Position numbers and translations under genes: made by a program. A stretch of DNA of 59,953 nt from Pseudocoprococcus catus (GTDB lineage: Bacteria; Bacillota; Clostridia; Lachnospirales; Lachnospiraceae): positions 650,786 to 710,738 of the forward strand of contig NZ_LR698973.1 in assembly GCF_902381825.1 (NCBI RefSeq), given 5' to 3'. Below, piece by piece: positions 54,749-59,953 of this stretch. Numbering within the stretch: position 1 is the stretch's first letter; every line of letters starts with the position of its first letter. The notes under the pieces were generated by a model that was not told the DNA's origin, did not search any database, and saw nothing but the letters and a program-made list of their open reading frames with translations.

Positions 54749-54917
54749 AAAAAGGCATCCTGCCGTTTGGATGCCTTTTCTTAAGAGAGAGGATTGTTAT
54801 GTTCTAATCTTTTTCTGGCTATAAGGCTTTCTCAACCTTATGCCAATACTATACACGAGAGTTCTAAAAATACAATAGCTAATTATTAATAAAGTATAAA
54901 GTATTTCTGAGATTTTA
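54749..54917 (-). ncRNA. Candidate small RNA gene, copy 2 of the 169-bp direct repeat
   Basis: Same layout as the copy at 52404-52572, exactly 2345 bases away: -35 ATACAA complement, -10 at 54853-54848, predicted start about 54842, 5' hairpin, CCTCTCTCTT linker, terminator ending about 54748. Differences fall in the linker, terminator loop and upstream AT-rich part, while both stems and the C/T-rich motif are unchanged. Confidence 0.6.
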
Positions 54918-54956
54918 AAAAATTACATCTAAAAAATTTGGGGGAAGTGATAGAGG

Positions 54957-55439
54957 ATGACAGAAGATGAGAAGTTTATGAAAGCAGCATTGGCGCAAGC
55001 GAAGAAAGCGGCGGCCATTGATGAAGTCCCGATTGGCTGTGTGATCGTCTATGAAGGGAAGATCATTGCCCGAGGGTATAATAAGCGCAATAAAGAGAAG
55101 AATACCCTGTCCCATGCGGAGATGAATGCCATTCGCAAAGCCAGCAAATATCTGGGAGACTGGCGCCTGGAGGGATGCACGATGTATATTACACTGGAAC
55201 CCTGTCCGATGTGTGCCGGAGCAATTGTTCAGGCCCGTGTGGACAGAGTGGTGATCGGCAGTATGAATGCCAAAGCAGGCTGCGCAGGTTCTGTGTTGAA
55301 TGTGCTTCAGGAGAGAAGGTTTAATCATCAGGTAGAATTGACGAAGGATGTGCTGCATGAGGAGTGTTCATCCATGCTCAGCGGATTTTTCCGTGAATTG
55401 CGAGAGAGAAGAAAGAAGGAAAAAGAGAAATGTATTTAG
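54957..55439 (+). CDS. tadA: tRNA adenosine(34) deaminase TadA (160 aa)
   Basis: Converts adenosine to inosine at the wobble position of tRNA-Arg(ACG). Zinc and catalytic motif HAE (His53, Glu55) and PCPMC (Cys83, Cys86) are complete; length is typical. Start ATG 54957 with GGGGGAAGTGATAGAGG upstream. The last 10 bases overlap the next gene. Essential housekeeping gene. Confidence 0.95.
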   Translation: MTEDEKFMKAALAQAKKAAAIDEVPIGCVIVYEGKIIARGYNKRNKEKNTLSHAEMNAIRKASKYLGDWRLEGCTMYITLEPCPMCAGAIVQARVDRVVIGSMNAKAGCAGSVLNVLQERRFNHQVELTKDVLHEECSSMLSGFFRELRERRKKEKEKCI

Positions 55440-56272
55440 CAGATTATCATATGCATTCTAAATATTCTTTTGATGGTTCAGAAGAACTGGATACGATCTG
55501 TCAGACGGCGATCCGGAGAGGACTGTCGGAAATTGCGATCACAGACCATATGGATATTTATACAGGGCTGCCTTACGATGAGCAGATGAATTTTGAAGTG
55601 CCCGGCGGTGAACAGTATCATATGGATGTTTCAGGGTTGTATGCCGGACTTGTTCAGATGAAGGAAAAGTATGCCGGACAATTGAAGGTGCGCATCGGTG
55701 CGGAGCTTGGACAGCCTCAGGTGAATCCGGAAGCGGCGGCGCTTTTTATCAGGGATTACGGTGATGTGTTGGATTTTGTCATCGGTTCTATCCATAATAT
55801 GGAAAAAGATCTGGATGTCTATTATTATGATTTTACCAAAATCGATGTGGCGAAAATGTATGATCATTATGTGGACTGGCTGCTGAAATTGTCGGAAATG
55901 GGCGATTTCGATGTGATGGGGCATCTGACCTATCCGCTGCGCTATATGTTTGAACGTAATCAACTGCGTCTTGATCTGAGACCTTATGAGGAGAAATTCC
56001 GTCAGCTGTTTAAGAATCTGACAGAGAAGGGACGGGGCATTGAGTTGAATGTTTCCGGATATTATAAGGCCATGCAGGATGCCATGCCGCCGATGTCGAT
56101 TTTGAAGTTATACCGGGAATGCGGCGGTGAGATCATTACCATAGGCAGTGACGCCCACAAAGCAGAATATATCGGCTTTTATCAGAAGGAAGCCCATGAA
56201 ATGCTGGAAACGGCCGGGTTCAGATATCTGACGATCTTTGAGCATAGGAAGCCGGAGTTCATTAAACTGTAG
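55430..56272 (+). CDS. hisJ: PHP-domain histidinol-phosphatase family protein (280 aa)
   Basis: Metal-dependent phosphatase with the polymerase-and-histidinol-phosphatase fold. Metal-binding motifs YHMHSKYSFDG, ITDHMDI, a mid-protein GSIHN and the C-terminal IGSDAHKAEYIG are all present. By resemblance it dephosphorylates histidinol phosphate in histidine synthesis; PHP proteins of unknown substrate look similar. Start overlaps the tadA end by 10 bases, with AAGGAAAAAGAG upstream inside tadA. Confidence 0.85.
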   Translation: MYLADYHMHSKYSFDGSEELDTICQTAIRRGLSEIAITDHMDIYTGLPYDEQMNFEVPGGEQYHMDVSGLYAGLVQMKEKYAGQLKVRIGAELGQPQVNPEAAALFIRDYGDVLDFVIGSIHNMEKDLDVYYYDFTKIDVAKMYDHYVDWLLKLSEMGDFDVMGHLTYPLRYMFERNQLRLDLRPYEEKFRQLFKNLTEKGRGIELNVSGYYKAMQDAMPPMSILKLYRECGGEIITIGSDAHKAEYIGFYQKEAHEMLETAGFRYLTIFEHRKPEFIKL

Positions 56273-56393
56273 GGTTGGAATCCGAAAGGAGCGGGCTATG
56301 GCAGACTGAATGGATGAAAGATGTCAATATATTTTTGAGGTTGGTTTTGAGCAGCTATGAGTACATTAGACAAAGAGAGTCGAATGAAAACTA

Positions 56394-56422
56394 TTGCATG
56401 AAATCCTTTCATGAGTTACAAT
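56394..56422 (+). promoter_or_regulatory. dapL promoter
   Basis: TTGCAT (56394-56399), 17-base spacer, TACAAT (56417-56422), about 70 bases before the gene. Confidence 0.6.
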
Positions 56423-56492
56423 GGTGAACAGAACCATAAGTTCGTTAGCTTATACTAAGAATGCGGACGGATAAGATGAGGAGGACACGAAG

Positions 56493-57716
56493 ATGTTTAA
56501 AATCAACGATAATTATCTTAAATTACCAGGCAGCTACCTGTTTTCAACAATCGCGAAGAAAGTAGCTGCATATAAGGAAGCTAATCCGGAGAAGAAAGAC
56601 CAGATCATCAGCCTTGGTATCGGCGATGTGACACTGCCATTGGCCCCGGTTGTTATTGCAAGACTGCACAGCGCAGTTGATGAAATGGCTGTTAAGGAGA
56701 CATTTAAGGGCTATGCACCTGATCTGGGTTATGAATTTCTGAGAAGCGCGATTGCACAGCATGATTACAAGGCCCGCGGCGTTGATATTGCCATTGATGA
56801 AATCTTTATCAGTGATGGTGCCAAGAGCGATTCCGGCAATATCGGGGATATTTTTTCAGTTGATAACCGTATTGCGGTATGTGACCCGGTTTACCCTGTT
56901 TATGTTGATACGAACGTTATGGCAGGCAGAGCAGGGGATTACAATCCTGCAACAGAGAGATTTTCCAATGTGATCTATATGCCTTGCACAGAGGAGAATG
57001 GCTTTGCACCGGAACTGCCGGAAGAAACACCGGATATCATTTATCTTTGCTTTCCGAATAACCCGACAGGCGCAACGATTCCGAAGACAGAGCTTCAGAA
57101 ATGGGTGGATTATGCCCTTGAAAAGGGTGCAGTGATCATCTATGATGCAGCTTATGAAGCCTACATTTCAGAAGATAATGTGGCCCATACGATTTATGAG
57201 TGCGACGGTGCGGACAGATGTGCCATCGAGCTTCGAAGCTTCTCCAAGAATGCAGGTTTCACAGGCACACGTCTTGGTTTCACAGTTATTCCTAAGGCGC
57301 TTAAGTGCGGCGATGTAACATTAAACAGCCTGTGGGCAAGACGCCACGGCACAAAGTTCAACGGTGCACCTTACATCATCCAGCAGGCCGGTGCAGCTGT
57401 CTATACACCGGAAGGTCAGGCTCAGACACAGGAACAGATTGCTTACTATATGAATAATGCGAAGATTATCAGAGAAGGCCTTGCATCAGCAGGATTTTCT
57501 GCTTCAGGCGGTGTGAATGCGCCATATATTTGGTTGAAGACACCGGACAAGATGACTTCATGGGAATTCTTTGATTATCTGCTTGATAAAGCGAACGTTG
57601 TGGGAACACCTGGTTCAGGCTTTGGACCAAGCGGTGAAGGTTATTTCCGTCTGACATCCTTCGGTTCCTATGAGAACACACTTGAAGCGGTTGAACGTAT
57701 TAAGAAACTTAAATAA
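56493..57716 (+). CDS. dapL: LL-diaminopimelate aminotransferase (407 aa)
   Basis: PLP enzyme converting tetrahydrodipicolinate directly to LL-diaminopimelate in one transamination, the short lysine/peptidoglycan route found in clostridia. Family-specific stretches: [34 protein letters not shown], and the PLP lysine (about Lys252) in [15 protein letters not shown]. Length about 400-410 is canonical. AGGAGG is 9 bases before the ATG. Monocistronic, with a strong hairpin downstream. Confidence 0.95.
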   Translation: MFKINDNYLKLPGSYLFSTIAKKVAAYKEANPEKKDQIISLGIGDVTLPLAPVVIARLHSAVDEMAVKETFKGYAPDLGYEFLRSAIAQHDYKARGVDIAIDEIFISDGAKSDSGNIGDIFSVDNRIAVCDPVYPVYVDTNVMAGRAGDYNPATERFSNVIYMPCTEENGFAPELPEETPDIIYLCFPNNPTGATIPKTELQKWVDYALEKGAVIIYDAAYEAYISEDNVAHTIYECDGADRCAIELRSFSKNAGFTGTRLGFTVIPKALKCGDVTLNSLWARRHGTKFNGAPYIIQQAGAAVYTPEGQAQTQEQIAYYMNNAKIIREGLASAGFSASGGVNAPYIWLKTPDKMTSWEFFDYLLDKANVVGTPGSGFGPSGEGYFRLTSFGSYENTLEAVERIKKLK

Positions 57717-57804
57717 TGTGCAGAAATTCGGTTGGGAAGTACGTCTGCATAGCAGAGCCGAATTCCGCACCAGAACTTATAGGCAAGTTCTGAATACTTA
57801 TGAT

Positions 57805-57837
57805 ACAGCGGTTCAGAGATGATTTCTGAACCGCTGT
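57805..57837 (+). terminator. Terminator after dapL
   Basis: Perfect 13-bp stem ACAGCGGTTCAGA with TCTGAACCGCTGT, 7-base loop, followed by GGTTTCTG. A further small hairpin, CAGAACTT-ATAGGC-AAGTTCTG, precedes it (57770-57791). Confidence 0.7.
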
Positions 57838-57914
57838 GGTTTCTGATGAAGATGAAAATGCCGGCAGTTAGTTCAGAAGAATTATCAATGCCGGAATGTA
57901 AAGGGGAATGAGAA

Positions 57915-58694
57915 ATGCTGGATGAAATAGTGACGGTGGTCAAAAAATGCGGCGATATTATATTGTTCGCAGATGGTGCCGAGAGAAATGTCAGTTCCAA
58001 AGAGGGTCGGGCAAATTTTGTGACAAAATATGATGTGGCGGTTCAGGCCTATCTTGAGGAGGAATTGCTGAAAATTCTGCCGGAGGCGGTGTTTATCGGT
58101 GAGGAGGGAGAACACAGCAAAGCAATTGGTGAAGGTTATGCATTTATTGTGGACCCTATCGATGGAACGACCAATTTTATCAAAAATTATCACAGAAGCT
58201 GCGTGTCTGTGGGACTGGCACTTCATGGGACTATGGAAATCGGTGTTGTTTATAACCCATACAGTAATGAGATGTTTTATGCGCAGCGAGGAAAGGGAGC
58301 CTTTTTAAATGGTCAACCGCTACATGTATCTTCTAACCGACTGGAAGAAGGACTTGTATGTTTCGGGACATCACCTTATTATGCAGAATTAATTGATCAG
58401 ACCTTTGATCTGGTGAAGACACTGCATAGGGCAAGTCTGGATGTGAGACGAAGTGGTTCCGCAGCATTGGATTTGTGTGATATTGCCAGTGGGCGCTGTG
58501 AATTATTCTTTGAGTGCCGTCTGTCACCTTGGGATTATGCGGCCGGTTCATTGATCGTGCAGGAAGCCGGCGGCCGTATCAGCCGTATGAATGGGACAGA
58601 AATATCTCTGGACAAAGGCTGTTCTGTACTGGCCGGCGGACCCGCAGCATGGAAAGATTATTTTAAAATGGAAGGTCATATGGAGCTGGCATAA
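57915..58694 (+). CDS. Inositol monophosphatase family protein (259 aa)
   Basis: Mg-dependent, Li-sensitive-type sugar phosphatase fold: EEGEH in the first metal site, DPIDGTTNFIK (about residues 80-90) and WDYAAGSLIVQEAGG near the C-terminus. Could act on inositol phosphate or on 3'-phosphoadenosine 5'-phosphate-like or fructose bisphosphate substrates. AAAGGGG is 9 bases before ATG 57915. Unlinked to neighbours; a GAAAAC...GTTTTC hairpin (about 58722-58750) follows. Confidence 0.88.
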   Translation: MLDEIVTVVKKCGDIILFADGAERNVSSKEGRANFVTKYDVAVQAYLEEELLKILPEAVFIGEEGEHSKAIGEGYAFIVDPIDGTTNFIKNYHRSCVSVGLALHGTMEIGVVYNPYSNEMFYAQRGKGAFLNGQPLHVSSNRLEEGLVCFGTSPYYAELIDQTFDLVKTLHRASLDVRRSGSAALDLCDIASGRCELFFECRLSPWDYAAGSLIVQEAGGRISRMNGTEISLDKGCSVLAGGPAAWKDYFKMEGHMELA

Positions 58695-58795
58695 TAGGAG
58701 AAAATAGTTTAGAAGATATTTTTGAAAACGATGTACTAGCAGCCGGTTTTCAGAGTTAAATTCAGGAATAGACCCAAGATGGTCGGGAGTAGCGT

Positions 58796-59644
58796 ATGAG
58801 TAAAGTAAAGATTATGAGTGATAGTACCTGCGATTTGTCAGCAGAATTGCTGGCGCAGTTTGATGTTGCAGTTCTTCCGCATCCCATTGTCAGAGATGGC
58901 GAGCTATTGCAGGACAATGTGACCATTACCCCGGATGATATTTACAGACATTATGAGCAGACAGGCAGATTATGTACGACATCTGCGCCGAATGCCTATG
59001 ACTATGAGATGTGCTGGAAACCTTGGCTGGATGAAGGTTATGAGATTGTACACTTTACAATCAGTTCAGAGATGTCAACAGCCTATAATCAGGCCATGCT
59101 TGCGGCGGAGGAAACCGGGCATGTTTATCCGGTAGATTCAAGAACTCTTTCAACCGGTATCGGTTTGCTTGTACTGGAAGCCTGTGATCTGCGGGAACAG
59201 GGGCTGTCAGCGGAGAAAATTGCGGCAAAAGTGCGTGAGGACGCAGATAAATGCCAGGCCAGCTTTCTTGTGGATGTCATAGAATATCTCTGGAAAGGCG
59301 GCAGATGCAGTTCTGTGGCAGCCATCGGTGCCAATATTCTGAAGCTGAAACCACGTATCGATGTATTAAATGGCAATATGCTGTCCACGAAGAAATATCG
59401 CGGCAGGACGGCGAAATGTTTTGCGGCCTATGCCGATGATATGCTGAAGGGTAAAGATAATATCAGACAGAACCGGATATTTATTACCCATTCCGGCATT
59501 GACCCGGATATTATTGAACTGATGAAAGAAAAGATTCATGAATGGCAGCCGGATATTGAGAATATTTATGTCACCCGTGCCGGAGGAACTATTTCCTGTC
59601 ACTGTGGGCCGGGAACTCTGGGAATCCTTTATATGTATGAATAA
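58796..59644 (+). CDS. DegV family fatty-acid-binding protein (282 aa)
   Basis: Typical DegV/FakB-like protein that binds a fatty acid in the cytoplasm and hands it to a FakA-type kinase. Motifs: MSDSTCDLS (start), TTSAPNAYDYEM, HFTISSEMSTAYNQA, and GGRCSSVAA later. Length and layout match the family. The start is ATG 58796. A terminator-like stem follows at 59652-59696. Confidence 0.92.
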   Translation: MSKVKIMSDSTCDLSAELLAQFDVAVLPHPIVRDGELLQDNVTITPDDIYRHYEQTGRLCTTSAPNAYDYEMCWKPWLDEGYEIVHFTISSEMSTAYNQAMLAAEETGHVYPVDSRTLSTGIGLLVLEACDLREQGLSAEKIAAKVREDADKCQASFLVDVIEYLWKGGRCSSVAAIGANILKLKPRIDVLNGNMLSTKKYRGRTAKCFAAYADDMLKGKDNIRQNRIFITHSGIDPDIIELMKEKIHEWQPDIENIYVTRAGGTISCHCGPGTLGILYMYE

Positions 59645-59651
59645 AAATCAG

Positions 59652-59696
59652 ACTGAAGATATGAATGCAGCAATTGACTGCATCTATATCTTCGGT
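59652..59696 (+). terminator. Terminator after the degV gene
   Basis: ACTGAAGATAT...ATATCTTCGGT stem, extended by ATGCAG with CTGCAT, followed by TTTTCTGT. Confidence 0.8.
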
Positions 59697-59751
59697 TTTC
59701 TGTAGAAATTTAGAGTTGGACATTCAAACAGGAAATTGCTAAAAATTCTGT

Positions 59752-59945
59752 AAAAAAGTCGGTGAACCTCCAGGGCAGTAAAATCAAGGCTTCCAGAACA
59801 AAAACAGCATGGAAAAGTGCCGAAAACAGCAAAAAAACGGCTGAAAAGTCGGTGAACCTCCGAGCCAATTTTGACAAAAATAAAAAAGCCAGTAGAATCA
59901 AGGCTTTGCGGGAATTTACTATGAAGAGGTTGACCGACTTTTTTT
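59752..59945. repeat. Repeat-rich terminal element
   Basis: The 18-mer AAAAGTCGGTGAACCTCC occurs at about 59754 and 59845. An inverted copy GAGGTTGACCGACTTTTTT closes the segment at about 59925-59943. ATCAAGGCTT also occurs twice (about 59783 and 59898). Small ORFs on both strands (one with RFTDF-type repeats) look like side effects of the repeats. The window ends here, so the element may be incomplete. Confidence 0.6.
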
Positions 59946-59953
59946 GAGAAAAT

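Noticed and set aside
52404..54917. IS element carrying the TetR/MFS cassette
   Set aside because: The flanking repeats are direct, contain a promoter and terminator, and no transposase lies between them.
1..59953. CRISPR array, rRNA, tRNA or prophage
   Set aside because: No regularly spaced repeats, no conserved RNA gene motifs and no phage structural genes were seen on either strand.

Overview
The window looks like a chromosome segment of an anaerobic gut Firmicute, most likely a Lachnospiraceae (Blautia/Roseburia-like). The basis is moderate GC, strong AGGAGG-type ribosome sites, ferredoxin-domain oxidoreductases, (R)-2-hydroxyacyl-CoA dehydratase-type activases, DapL lysine biosynthesis, Rpn/PD-(D/E)XK elements and many Rho-independent terminators. 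I saw no rRNA, tRNA, CRISPR array, prophage or intact insertion sequence.

Layout. 1-2625: the 3' part of an ABC-2 type export operon (three membrane proteins, the first truncated, and an ATPase). 2813-3747: a lipoprotein and a small membrane protein. 3916-15357: the main metabolic island, two divergent operons. One is ygeX-ygeY-ygeW-arcC on the minus strand. The other is xanthine-type permease-ssnA-ygfK on the plus strand. These are marker genes of selenium-dependent molybdenum hydroxylase loci and of the recently described anaerobic purine/uric-acid degradation cluster. The hydroxylase (xdh), hyuA and selD are not in the window. 15739-18416: beta-carbonic anhydrase, cardiolipin synthase and an HD-domain protein. 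18465-23337: a MarR regulator and a 1462-residue double-ATPase dehydratase-activase-like protein. 23869-25035: aldo/keto reductase with two [4Fe-4S] motifs.

25038-29061 is a tightly coupled minus-strand operon: LysR regulator, YjiM-type double-cubane reductase, YjiL-type activase, and a class-V aminotransferase/cysteine desulfurase resembling the selenium-linked EF2568 family. It faces an orphan carB (29319-32543). Then come an Rpn pseudogene, a heavy-metal module (small HMA protein plus Zn/Cd P-type ATPase) followed in frame by a LarE C-terminal fragment, a PTS EIICBA, a lipase plus CAT-like acyltransferase pair, and a phosphate module (Na/Pi symporter-PhoU, PhoB-like and PhoR-like proteins) preceded by TTTACAT boxes.

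44379-47897: L,D-transpeptidase and three poorly known proteins, including an anchored protein with a possible nuclease fold and a C39-like secreted protein. 48438-50895: esterase, AEC transporter, DJ-1/PfpI protein. 51108-52139: an intact Rpn-family protein. 52404-54917: a TetR/MFS efflux cassette bracketed by two near-identical 169-bp direct repeats. Each repeat looks like a complete small-RNA gene on the minus strand. 54957-59644: housekeeping genes tadA, a hisJ-like phosphatase, dapL, an inositol monophosphatase and degV. The window ends in a repeat-rich stretch.

The most unusual signals outside genes are four large multi-stem palindromic intergenic elements (2629-2752, 10756-10900, 15367-15495, 23364-23547), the duplicated candidate sRNA, and a long untranslated leader before the purine permease.
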